Assembly (NCBI RefSeq): GCF_001460935.1
Contig: NZ_LN906597.1
Span: 978,768 to 1,042,767, forward strand
Origin: Candidatus Ichthyocystis hellenicum
GTDB taxonomy: Bacteria > Pseudomonadota > Gammaproteobacteria > Burkholderiales > 2013Ark19i
Length of the DNA stretch: 64,000 nt
Direction of reading: 5' to 3'
The notes below the pieces were generated by a model. That model was not told the origin of the DNA. It did not search any database and saw only the letters and a program-made list of their open reading frames with translations. Within the stretch, counting starts at the first letter, position 1. Each line of letters begins with the position of its first letter. This document shows, in pieces, positions 1 to 8,919 of the stretch. The translations under genes were made by a program, and so were the position numbers.

Positions 1-1235
1 CCAATTATATTGGAGAATTTTCTTGGTTCAAGGTTTCAAAAAAACTCTTTCCGATTGCTAAAAATGAAGCTAGTCACATTCTTGAATGTGAACGAAAAGA
101 ATTGGAAGGAATTATATCTAAGGCACGCGTAGTAGTTGATTATAAAGTTGACAGAAGTCTTACCGACAAAGAAAAATCTACAGTCTTAGAAAACATTATG
201 GATCTTGTGTATAGAGCATTAAAAATTTTATTTAAGAGGGTGTGGAATGATATAATTAGGTGTAATGTAACTGCTAATTTAAGTGATAATTTAATTGAGG
301 TTAGAGATCGTGTGGTGGCTAATGTTTCTGATATAGATAGTATTATTAAATCATCTCCAGCATCTGTTGATATTATCGAATTAGAAGAAGGCTACATAAA
401 GGATGGATATAGAATTAGACTGTGCTATGAAGATGACGTTGCTATTTTAAATATAAGGAAAAAGTTTTCATCTGAAATACATAATTGTGTAGGTAATATA
501 TTTAGTGAAATGATAAGCAAAGGTTATAAATTTAACGATGATACTATTGTAGATAAACTTTCCTGGAGAAAGGTATCTAAGAAAATTTTCCCCATTATTA
601 AGAAAGAAATTGATCCAATTATAGAAAATGAGCGTATGAAAATAAGTGATGTATTATCAGAATCGAGAGCTTGTATTCTTTCTTCTGATGGTTCTGTTTC
701 GGCTACAGTGACTAGAGATCTTACATCTGAAGAGAGGTCATTTGTTCTTAAAAACATTATGAAATATGTGTATAAACGGGCAATAATTAATTTGAGTAGA
801 ATGTGGAATAAAATTATTAGATTACAGTCCATAAGTTTAGTTGATATAAAGGAACCGTACAGATTGGAAGTTGATAATATTAGGCTAGAATTTATTGGTA
901 ATTTGGGAGCAATTGTGAGTGATGCTATTGATACATTATCATCAGGCATTGATAAAATATTACCTAACTTGGAGCATATAAATTTTAATGCAAGTAATCT
1001 TGCCAATGAAAAGAGCCGTTCTTTATTTAAGAAAGGAGGATTTCTCAGCAGGGTAGAGTCATTATTATCTGTTGCTCAAGTTATTGATTTATATGGAAAG
1101 GATAGATTTATTACGGATGAAGAAAAGAAACGTGTACTTAAGGAATTCTTGGATATTATTAGCTCCGATGTGGATTGTCTTGTTAAGAAACGTGTTATCG
1201 AAAAGTTCAGCGATTCGTCTTTACAATATAAATAG
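1..1235 (+). CDS. G1: giant modular repeat protein, 3' part only (runs in from upstream)
   Basis: The reading frame is open from base 3 to the stop at 1233-1235. The TTG at 102 lies inside it and is not a real start, because the residues before it (SWFKVSKKLFPIAKNEASHI) are the middle of a family R3 module. Order seen: second half of R3, a variable linker, an R4 module starting near base 418 (RLCYEDDVAILNIRKKFSSE, then SKKIFPIIKKEIDPIIENER) and the complete C domain from about base 835 (EVDNIRLEFIGNLG, LFKKGGFLSRVESLLS, DRFITDEEKKRVLKEFLD). It is therefore the last third of a member whose start lies outside the window. The function is unknown. No membrane segment is visible. Confidence 0.88.
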   Translation, partial: NYIGEFSWFKVSKKLFPIAKNEASHILECERKELEGIISKARVVVDYKVDRSLTDKEKSTVLENIMDLVYRALKILFKRVWNDIIRCNVTANLSDNLIEVRDRVVANVSDIDSIIKSSPASVDIIELEEGYIKDGYRIRLCYEDDVAILNIRKKFSSEIHNCVGNIFSEMISKGYKFNDDTIVDKLSWRKVSKKIFPIIKKEIDPIIENERMKISDVLSESRACILSSDGSVSATVTRDLTSEERSFVLKNIMKYVYKRAIINLSRMWNKIIRLQSISLVDIKEPYRLEVDNIRLEFIGNLGAIVSDAIDTLSSGIDKILPNLEHINFNASNLANEKSRSLFKKGGFLSRVESLLSVAQVIDLYGKDRFITDEEKKRVLKEFLDIISSDVDCLVKKRVIEKFSDSSLQYK

Positions 1236-1499
1236 GAGTTATTAATTAATTGGAGCTATTTTGTTGTTATTTAGATGTTAACGAATGATGGTTTATTACT
1301 GAAAGTAGTATCATAATAATTCTTCCATCTTTTGTTACTAAATATGCAACTTCTTATGGTGGTAGCTTTAATGTTTTGGAATAGTAATAAACGTAGATAT
1401 ATATAAGTTAACTTAGTTTTTATGGAGTAAAATCGCTCTTTACTTTTTAGGTGATACTAATATCATACTAGTGTTGGCTTGTCATGTAGAGATATGTGG

Positions 1500-4400
1500 A
1501 TGTATAACATAAATGCTAGTGGAAACAGTAATGGTGTTAATCAAGTTGGATCTCACGGGTTGCCGGTTGAAATAGGAGATACACGTGCACTGCAACTAGA
1601 AGTAGTTTCATGTCCATATCCTATTACTTCGACTTTTTCCGCCATTGATACTGTTGACGGTTTTTCTTTGTCAAATAAATTATTACTACAGGATTTATGC
1701 ATTGATTATGAGCATAGTATTGATATAGAAGTAATATCTAAAATTTGTGATGATGATTTTTTTCAAGAATATGCTGTTAAGAATGGTTACATACTTACTA
1801 AACATTTTTTATCAGTTATGAATAGACATAAGTTGTATTTTGTAGATAAGATTAATTCAATTTTAGTAAGTTTATCTAGTAGTTTCAGGTTTTTTTTGAA
1901 AAATTTAGAAAATAGCAACAAAACAATTAATGAAATTTGCTGTAATGAAGTTTGCTGTTTTTTTTCTAAAAATGCGTATAAATTGGTGCCAAAGTGTATT
2001 AATTTTTTACAGTCTAATGTTGTTCCTGCAACAATAAGTAGTATTTTTGAATCTAAGGTTGTTGATGGAGATTGTGATCGTGAGATGACTTATTCTGAGA
2101 TGGAAGAATTATTTTTATATTTTGTTTCATCTCTAGAGAAATTAATTATGCTTAAGATAATGAAGTACTGGCATGATTTTTGTAATAAGAGCGATTCTCT
2201 ATTGCCATTGATTGCTGGTCCTAGTTATAGTAATCCGTTTATTTGTGCTAGTAATTTCGACGGAATTAGCGTAATCAAATTTATTTGCCCGGCGTCATTT
2301 AGCAATAAATTTGGGAAATATATTTCCTTTATGGCTGTTTCTAGAATTGAAGTGATTATGCACAATTTTATTGTTAAGTGTAATTATGTACTTAAAGAAA
2401 TGGTAAGAACTAAATGTTCTTATATTCGTGATTGCAGTAAGGCTTATTATAAATTTAATGAATTGAGGTACAAATTTAAAGTACTAGTAAAAGAAGAATT
2501 TGATAAAAAAATTATAGAAGAAGGCATAGAGTATAAATTGAGCAATTTTTTGAAAAATGTAGTGATATGGGATAAACAAGAGGACATAGAAATAAATAGA
2601 TTATTAATTTTTAACCGTATTATCGAGCACATGAGAAATTTGTTAATGTCTACTGTTACAAGGGATGTGTACAGCATCATTAAATGTTTCCAAGAAAAAT
2701 TCCTTTTGTTTAAAAATCTCTCAGTAACTCATGGTGAAAATTTAACTGTTGTGAAACGTTCATTAATGGGTAGTAGATTTTTAGATGCTATAGAATACAG
2801 GTGGGGGCTAAGACTTCATCCCGAAGATGATAAACTTATTTTGTTTATTAGGAGAAAGTTCTCAATACAGATTAGAGATAATCTTACTGCGTTGTTTTCT
2901 GATATGTTGAAAAGTGGATATGTGCTTCCAAGTGGGAGAGTGTTGCGTAATTGTTTTTGGGTTTTTGTCTCTGATGAATTGCTCCCAATTGCCATAAAAT
3001 CTCTTGAATCTATTATTGCTGATCAACATGAAGAATTAGATAGGGTTTTATCTGAAGCACGTATAGCAAATTTTAATGAAAAAGATCTTTCTTCCTATGT
3101 TATTAGGGGGATTACAGAGAATGAGAAGAATGATCTAATTTTACGTGCCAGGAAAATTGTAGACAAAAGGATAAAGGTGTCTGCTAGGTTGTCTTGGGGA
3201 TATGTAGTTAGTAATTTTTCAAATCGCATTGTATATAGCTATAAAGACATGCATCAAGATGTTAATGGGATAGTTATAGCGGAAAGGCTAGGAGTTAAAC
3301 TTAGACGTGTTGATATAGTTGCTATTTCTAACGCTAGGAAGAGGTTTTTGCCTAAAATTAAGACTATTTTGTATGATAAATTAAGCAATATAGTGAAAAA
3401 TAGACATGAATTTGATTTAAGTGCTTCTATTAATGATTTTACTTGGATAAAGGTATCTAAGAGACTTCTTGGAATTGCTAAATCTGAAGTTAGACACATT
3501 ATTGAAGATGAGATGGAGGAGTTAGAAGAAATTATATTTAGGTCCCGCGTGGTTGTTGATTGCAAAGTTGATCGTGATCTTACTGACGAGGAAATTTACT
3601 TTGCCATGTTAAATGTTGTTAGGCTCGTCTTTAATGCATTAAAAAGCTTATTGAAAAAAGTATGGGATGATGTAGTTGGTTCTTCTGGGTCTGATCTTAC
3701 TGATGATAAAGTCTCTAATGTAGGTGCTGATTCTGATGTTGTTTGTGTTGGGGATAATTCATCATCGCTTAATGGTTCTGGTGGTATGGAGGTTTGTTAT
3801 AACGATAAAAATGGTGATTTTATCGTCAAGATTTGTTACGAAGATGATTTTGCTATTTCATATGTAAAGAAAAGGTTTTTATGTGAAATTAATAATCGTA
3901 TCAGTAAGAAGTATAGGGAAATAATGAGGAAAGAGTTCGGCTTTATAGGTGGTGATACTACCATAAGTATGTATTCTTGGCGTAGTGTATCTAAAAAAGT
4001 GCTTCCCGTTATAAAGAAGGAAATAGATCCAATTATAGAAAATGAACGTGCAGAAATAAGTTGTATTCTGTCAAATTCATCTGTTTATGTTTATCCACTT
4101 GGTGTTTTTGGCGGGAAAAGACTAACGAGGAAACTTACCCAATATGAAATTAGTATGGTTCTAGTAACCATTATGGATTCTGTGAGCAAACAGGTGATAC
4201 GTAATTTCAGTAGAATATGGAATAAGGTTATCAAACTTTCGTCTGTAGGTTTGAGAGATATTAAGGATGAATACAGATTTGAGATTGATAACATTAGGGT
4301 GGAGTTTATTGGAAGTTTGGGTCCAATTGTTGATGAGGTTGTCGGTTCATTATCTCCAGATGTAATGTTAACATGCTTGAGCAATGTAATTTTTACTGTA

Positions 4401-4640
4401 TCCAGTATAGTTTTGGTAAGGAGCCATAATTTATTTAATAATGGAGGTTTTTTAAAGAGGTTAGAGTTGTTATTGTCTAGTGCTAGAATTGTTGATTTGT
4501 CTGGAGATGGTAGATTTATTACAGATAAAGAAAAGGAAGTTGTGCTTAGAGAATTTATGGATATGATTGATTCCGATATAGAATTTCTCATTAGGGGAAG
4601 AATTAGTAAGTGGAGGGATCTGTTTTTATCATCTGTCTGA
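1500..4640 (+). CDS. G2: giant modular repeat protein with a fused R1/R2 (1046 aa)
   Basis: The frame opens at a TTG (1479), but I choose the ATG at 1500. It gives MYNINAS, matching the starts of G4 (MYSVNY), G5 (MYNLNY) and G6 (MHDINH). Domains: N domain aa ~1-400 (FFQEYAVKNGY, MTYSEMEELFLYF, KFGKYISFMAVSRIE); one module at aa ~435 that enters like R1 (YRWGLRLHPEDDKLILFIRR) but continues as R2 (LPSGRV, LPIAIKS); R3 at ~597; R4 at ~778; C domain ~914-1046. A standard member has R1 and R2 separately, so about one module has been lost by in-frame fusion. R3 is diverged: LGVKLRRVD replaces the WGVKLRY entry. There is no signal peptide, membrane segment or known catalytic motif. The function is unknown. 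Confidence 0.87.
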   Translation: MYNINASGNSNGVNQVGSHGLPVEIGDTRALQLEVVSCPYPITSTFSAIDTVDGFSLSNKLLLQDLCIDYEHSIDIEVISKICDDDFFQEYAVKNGYILTKHFLSVMNRHKLYFVDKINSILVSLSSSFRFFLKNLENSNKTINEICCNEVCCFFSKNAYKLVPKCINFLQSNVVPATISSIFESKVVDGDCDREMTYSEMEELFLYFVSSLEKLIMLKIMKYWHDFCNKSDSLLPLIAGPSYSNPFICASNFDGISVIKFICPASFSNKFGKYISFMAVSRIEVIMHNFIVKCNYVLKEMVRTKCSYIRDCSKAYYKFNELRYKFKVLVKEEFDKKIIEEGIEYKLSNFLKNVVIWDKQEDIEINRLLIFNRIIEHMRNLLMSTVTRDVYSIIKCFQEKFLLFKNLSVTHGENLTVVKRSLMGSRFLDAIEYRWGLRLHPEDDKLILFIRRKFSIQIRDNLTALFSDMLKSGYVLPSGRVLRNCFWVFVSDELLPIAIKSLESIIADQHEELDRVLSEARIANFNEKDLSSYVIRGITENEKNDLILRARKIVDKRIKVSARLSWGYVVSNFSNRIVYSYKDMHQDVNGIVIAERLGVKLRRVDIVAISNARKRFLPKIKTILYDKLSNIVKNRHEFDLSASINDFTWIKVSKRLLGIAKSEVRHIIEDEMEELEEIIFRSRVVVDCKVDRDLTDEEIYFAMLNVVRLVFNALKSLLKKVWDDVVGSSGSDLTDDKVSNVGADSDVVCVGDNSSSLNGSGGMEVCYNDKNGDFIVKICYEDDFAISYVKKRFLCEINNRISKKYREIMRKEFGFIGGDTTISMYSWRSVSKKVLPVIKKEIDPIIENERAEISCILSNSSVYVYPLGVFGGKRLTRKLTQYEISMVLVTIMDSVSKQVIRNFSRIWNKVIKLSSVGLRDIKDEYRFEIDNIRVEFIGSLGPIVDEVVGSLSPDVMLTCLSNVIFTVSSIVLVRSHNLFNNGGFLKRLELLLSSARIVDLSGDGRFITDKEKEVVLREFMDMIDSDIEFLIRGRISKWRDLFLSSV

Positions 4641-4899
4641 TCATCTCTTTTTTTATTTTTAATTAATATATTATTATTTTTGTGTTAGTTGCTTGATATT
4701 GGTTGGTTTGGTTGTTGTGTATCGTCTCTTGAAGTAGTACCTGATCTTTCTTTAGTTGGTCCGTAGATTTGTGATTATAGTTTGTTGCTGTGTTGTAAAT
4801 TTTCACGGTATTTATTTTATGAGCATAGTTGTAAAGATGATGTTAATACTTAATCATGTTTTTATGACGGCTTTTCGTGTAGGGGTGCGCCCTTAAGCG

Positions 4900-5539
4900 T
4901 GCTTATAGGTTTGCTGGCATTATAGGTTTACTGGCAATTTCTTATCATCTATTAATGATTACGAAGTTGAAGTTGCGAAAGAGGTTGATTATATTTTATC
5001 CCTGCCTTATGTAAATTTTTATTTTTACTCAAAATTAATGATAAAAATTATCATCCTATCATTATATTAAGATATCAATTATATTGATCTATTTATTTGT
5101 TAATGTAATTTTAATAGAGATAGTGTGCCAGACATTTTTTGTCCATATGATTTTTACAATATGTTTGTAGAGTATATTTTTTTGTGGCTATTGATAAAGT
5201 ATTCGATATGACTAAATATTTTATTTGTGAGTTGCATATTGTATTTAAAAGTATTGGCTATTGTAGATGCTACATTATTTGTAATTACAGTCACAGATTT
5301 CGTAATTATCATTAAGGATTGTGATATAAAGTTAATATTTTAGTAGAAGGGGAAATTGATAAAAAAAATTATAAAATATGGTTATTAGAGGTTTTTACTA
5401 TTTTTCTGAACGGCGTGTTCTAATGTCTGGTAGTTTTTCTGCCATAAGAGGAATGGTAGTGGTGAATATTAAGTTTGATGATAATTTAAAATTTCATCCG
5501 TTAGAAAGAAATTAGCTGATAAATCTATGAAAACTATTA
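4900..5539 (+). pseudogene. Relic A: decayed N domain and R1 upstream of G3
   Basis: Family N-domain sequence is readable but broken by stops and frame changes. Bases ~4925-5000 encode a remnant of the KCGYRFTENFLSSIN.H...EVDYILS segment. Bases ~5265-5300 retain RCYIICNYS, the KCSYICNYS landmark. Bases ~5330-5370 retain a scrambled VKEEFDKKI segment. Bases ~5483-5540 retain LKFHPLERN and INDKF of an R1 module, and the sequence then jumps to the intact SKNIFPIFQE that opens G3. This is the rotted 5' part of the gene whose 3' part survives as G3. Bases 4641-4899 show nothing recognisable. Confidence 0.72.
4903..4936 (+). repeat. 17-bp tandem duplication inside relic A
   Basis: Two adjacent 17-bp copies (4903-4919 and 4920-4936), ttataggttt(g/a)ctggca, differ at one base. 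The segment corresponds to the Y-R-F-T/A-G part of the N domain. Seventeen is not a multiple of three, so the duplication shifts the frame and may be one of the lesions that inactivated the upstream part of this copy. Confidence 0.75.
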
Positions 5540-7861
5540 ATGATAAATTCAAAAAACATATTTCCTATTTTTCAAGAAGCTCTTAGGTGTATTGTTGATG
5601 AAGAACGTGCGGAATTGTATGATTTTTTGATTTACGTGGTTATATTGGATGGTGATGGTATAAGAAAAAGAAAATTTTCCCCTTATGAGAGTGGTAATGT
5701 CTTAGGAATTTATACCAACCGCCTAAATAGAAAAAATGTAAATTTGTATATCAGGATATGGATGAACTTATTTAGGAGTAGGAAAGTTATCATCTCAAAG
5801 GATGTTGATTTTGATTATGATAAATCGGCATTAATGTTTCCAGTTGATGGCAAAAGTGATTTATTAGTTGATACTATGCTAGAAAGCGAATGTCCTGTGG
5901 TTACTTCTGTGCCGATGGATTTGTTGAGTAAAAGAGATAAGATTATTAACATGTGGGGATTAAGTTTGCATCCTGATGATGATAAACTTATTTTGTTTGT
6001 TAGGATAAAGTATTCACTTCAGATTAAAGAGCATCTTGCCGAATTATTTTCTGGTATCTTGAGGAGGAGAATTGAGCTTCCAAGTGGTGTAGTTCCGCGT
6101 TACTCTTCCTGGTCTGTTATTTCTGGGGATTTATCTGAGATAGCTATTCAATCGATTGGTGCTATCATCAAGAATCAATATGAAGAATTGGATAGGTTTT
6201 TATCTAGAGCACGCCTAGTGGAAGTTAATGAAAGTGATACTTCTTCTTGCACTATTAGAATGGTCACAGAAGACGAAAAAAGTAATCTCATGGCACGTGT
6301 CAAGAATATTATAAACAAGAGGCTAAAGGCCATTATTAGATTATCATGGTTGAGTGTAGTTAATAAATCTTCAGAGGATGTTGGGTATGGTTATAAAGAC
6401 AGTTCCAATATCATTTCTAGAAGAGTTACTGATGGAAGTTGGGGAGTTAAGCTCTGTCGTGCCCACAATATTGCTATTTTGTCCACCAGGAAGAAATTTT
6501 CATCTATAATTAAAGGCATTGTATATAATAAGTTTAGCAATATGTTAAAGAATAGATATAAATTTGATGATAATACTTTTGTCTGTTCGTGTGCTTGGTT
6601 TAGAATATCTAGAAAATTGGTTCCAATTGCTAAAGAGGAAGTTAAGCACATTATTGAAGAGGAGAGTATAGAATTAGAAAAAATTATATCTATGTCTCGT
6701 GTGGTAATTGATTGCGGAGTTGATAGAGAAATTACTAAGGAAGAGGCTTCCATAGTTTTTAAAAACGTTATGAATCTTGTACATAAGGCATTTTCAACGT
6801 TATTGAGAAGAATATGGGGTAGTGTTGTTAATTATGAATGTGATTCTGTTTCTGACTTGAATTTTACTGATGAGTTTCCACTACCGGTTAAGGCTTCACT
6901 ACCTGTTAAGGTGATGGACTGTGGTGGAGTAGCTGCAATTAATAAATCCCATAACTTTAAAATCAATCTTTACCATGAAGATGATGCCGCTATACTTAAT
7001 ATAAGGAATCAATTTTCCCGTAAAATGAATAGGTTGATTAGTGATAAGTACAGTGAGATGATAGCCGAAAGGCATAAATTTGATGATGCTACTGTAGCAA
7101 GTGTACGTTCTTGGAAAGAGATTTCGAAAAAGTTGCTGCCAATTTTTAAGAAAGAAATTGCTCCTATTATAGAAAGCGAGCGTATAAAAATAAATGATGT
7201 GTTATTGAAGGCACGTGTAAATGTTTTTTCTTCTGATTGTTCTTTTGTGACAGCTAGAGAACTTACATCTGCCGAGAGATTTACTTTTCTTGGGGCTCTT
7301 ATGAAATCTGTGAGAAAACAAGCTATGCGTAACCTATGCCGGATCTGGAATAAAGTTATTAAATTACCATCGTTAGGCTTGAGAGATATTAAAGAAGTGT
7401 GTAAATCAGATTTGGATTTTATTAAATTAGAATTTATTGGAAATTTGGGTCAGATTGTAGATGAGGTTGTTGGTTCATTATCGTCAGATGTTGATATGTC
7501 TTTATCTGGCCTAGAAGACATAAGTTTTAGTGCGTACAACATCGTATATGAAAGAAGCACAGTATTGTTTAAGGAAGGAGGGTTTTTGGGTAAAGTAGAG
7601 TTGTTATTGTCAGATACTCAAGTGGTTGATGAATATGGATGTGAGAGGAATATTACTGATGAGGAAAGTAATTATTTGATTAAAGAATTCATTAGTACTG
7701 TATACTCTGATATAGATTGTCTGGTTAAGAAGCGTATTGCTGAATTGAGGAGGGTATGGTTACCTGACTGTCAAAATAAATATGATATTAGCAAAATTGC
7801 TTATGTGGAAAATTTATATGGAGATGATCATTCATATTGCAAAAAGGGTATTTCGTCATAA
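5540..7861 (+). CDS. G3: 5'-truncated modular repeat protein (773 aa)
   Basis: The ATG at 5540 opens inside an R1 module (SKNIFPIFQEALRC, then the ER.EL segment), so the N domain and the first half of R1 are missing and lie decayed just upstream. The remainder is intact: R1 tail aa ~1-80, R2 at ~139 (MWGLSLHPDDDKLILFVR), R3 at ~301 (SWGVKLCRAHNIAILSTRKK), R4 at ~478 (LYHEDDAAILNIRNQF) and C domain from ~611 (LEFIGNLGQIVDEV, FKEGGFLGKVELLLS). The C-terminal extension ends DDHSYCKKGISS, a tail shared in form with G5 and G8. Over 770 codons without a stop suggest recent truncation or continued expression. Whether 5540 is used as a start is unknown, since no convincing ribosome site precedes it. 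Confidence 0.75.
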   Translation: MINSKNIFPIFQEALRCIVDEERAELYDFLIYVVILDGDGIRKRKFSPYESGNVLGIYTNRLNRKNVNLYIRIWMNLFRSRKVIISKDVDFDYDKSALMFPVDGKSDLLVDTMLESECPVVTSVPMDLLSKRDKIINMWGLSLHPDDDKLILFVRIKYSLQIKEHLAELFSGILRRRIELPSGVVPRYSSWSVISGDLSEIAIQSIGAIIKNQYEELDRFLSRARLVEVNESDTSSCTIRMVTEDEKSNLMARVKNIINKRLKAIIRLSWLSVVNKSSEDVGYGYKDSSNIISRRVTDGSWGVKLCRAHNIAILSTRKKFSSIIKGIVYNKFSNMLKNRYKFDDNTFVCSCAWFRISRKLVPIAKEEVKHIIEEESIELEKIISMSRVVIDCGVDREITKEEASIVFKNVMNLVHKAFSTLLRRIWGSVVNYECDSVSDLNFTDEFPLPVKASLPVKVMDCGGVAAINKSHNFKINLYHEDDAAILNIRNQFSRKMNRLISDKYSEMIAERHKFDDATVASVRSWKEISKKLLPIFKKEIAPIIESERIKINDVLLKARVNVFSSDCSFVTARELTSAERFTFLGALMKSVRKQAMRNLCRIWNKVIKLPSLGLRDIKEVCKSDLDFIKLEFIGNLGQIVDEVVGSLSSDVDMSLSGLEDISFSAYNIVYERSTVLFKEGGFLGKVELLLSDTQVVDEYGCERNITDEESNYLIKEFISTVYSDIDCLVKKRIAELRRVWLPDCQNKYDISKIAYVENLYGDDHSYCKKGISS

Positions 7862-8074
7862 TCTGTGATACAGATGTTTTACTTATTTAGTGTTTATTGC
7901 AAATTAATATTTAATTGAAATTCAAGTAGCAGTATTGATCAAGCCGATGCTTTGGCTATTTGTTGAGGTTTGTTTGAAATATCCTTTGTTGTCGGTAGTT
8001 ACCGATTATTATTTTTCATGGCAATCTGTTTGTAACTTTGCTGAATCTAGTAGTTCATGTCCACATAATAAATC

Positions 8075-8905
8075 GTACCATAATCTATGCTTATGGTAAG
8101 AATATATCATTAGTCTTAGTGCAATATCATAAGCTTGTGAAGATATTTGTTTGTAGTCATAAAATGTAGTGGTAACTTTAATGATGATTTTTTATAAGTT
8201 ATGAATAAGTACAAGGGTGATTTTTTAGAGAAAGTTGGTTTTGTGTTAATTGATTTATGCAGTGTGGATTTACGCGTTGTGACTAATTAAAATTGTAATT
8301 TTAGTGATTTAAAAAACATATCATAAATGTGTAATTGTGGTAGATTTAGTTGATAATATTTGCTCTTCCTTTCCTAAGTGTGCATATGACTTGAGGTCTG
8401 AGTTTATTAATGTTTTGAGGCATAAAATTATACCTGTAACTATAAATGGAATTTTTTATTCTGAGGTTATTTATAGTGATCATGAACGCGAAATTACCCA
8501 TCTCAGATGGGTAATTTATTTTTGTACTTTGTTTCTTTCTTAGAGAGGGTAGTTATGGTAAAAATGATGAGATATTGGTGTGATTTTATTAATAAGAAAG
8601 ATATTATGTGATTTATCATTGATTCCAGGTGTTTATTGCAGTAATAAATTTATTTGTGCATACAATTTTGACAGGAATTAATATTCCTGATATTTCATTC
8701 CCAGATGCTTTTGTCAATAAATTTGGTTGTTTTTTATTTATGGCTATTACCAAAATTTATGATGGGATAGTTAGTTTTATCAATGTTTCAATGATGAATT
8801 GATAATAATTATTAGTTCCAAATGTTTTTGTATATCCAACTACATCAATATTGTCTATGATGATCTTAAAGGATTGCGTTATGAGTTGTTTTTTTGTAAT
8901 TATGT
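8075..8905 (+). pseudogene. Relic B: decayed N domain upstream of G4
   Basis: Reading across frames recovers most of an N domain: NLC.. (~8080), D.FL*VMNKYKGDFLEKVGFVLIDLC (~8185-8265), NICSSFPKCAYDLRSEFINVLRHKIIPVTI (~8350-8445), YSDHEREIT (~8470-8496), then after a frame change a YWCDF.N segment (~8573), FPDAF.NKFG..LFMAITKI (~8697-8757) and a scrambled CICN/DDLKGLRYEL segment (~8830-8890). It contains several stops and frameshifts. It ends directly before G4 with no R modules, so only the 5' third of a member remains. A stop-to-stop stretch inside it (8337-8543) is part of this relic and not a gene. Bases 7862-8074 show nothing clear. Confidence 0.82.
8491..8517. repeat. Perfect 13-bp inverted repeat, 1-nt centre, inside relic B
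   Basis: The arms aaattacccatct (8491-8503) and agatgggtaattt (8505-8517) are exact reverse complements around a single C. The site corresponds to the MTYPEMEQLF codons of intact paralogs, which have only a weak dyad there. The perfect palindrome coincides with a frameshift relative to the paralogs. Confidence 0.9.
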
Positions 8906-8919
8906 CGTAGGAATTATGT

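Noticed and set aside
1479-1499. TTG start for G2 at 1479
   Set aside because: The seven extra residues (MSCRDMW) have no counterpart; starting at 1500 aligns with the MY/MH..N starts of paralogs.
5038-5054. 17-bp dyad atgataa-aaa-ttatcat
   Set aside because: Composed only of A/T-rich bases in a very AT-rich relic; expected by chance and with no associated feature.
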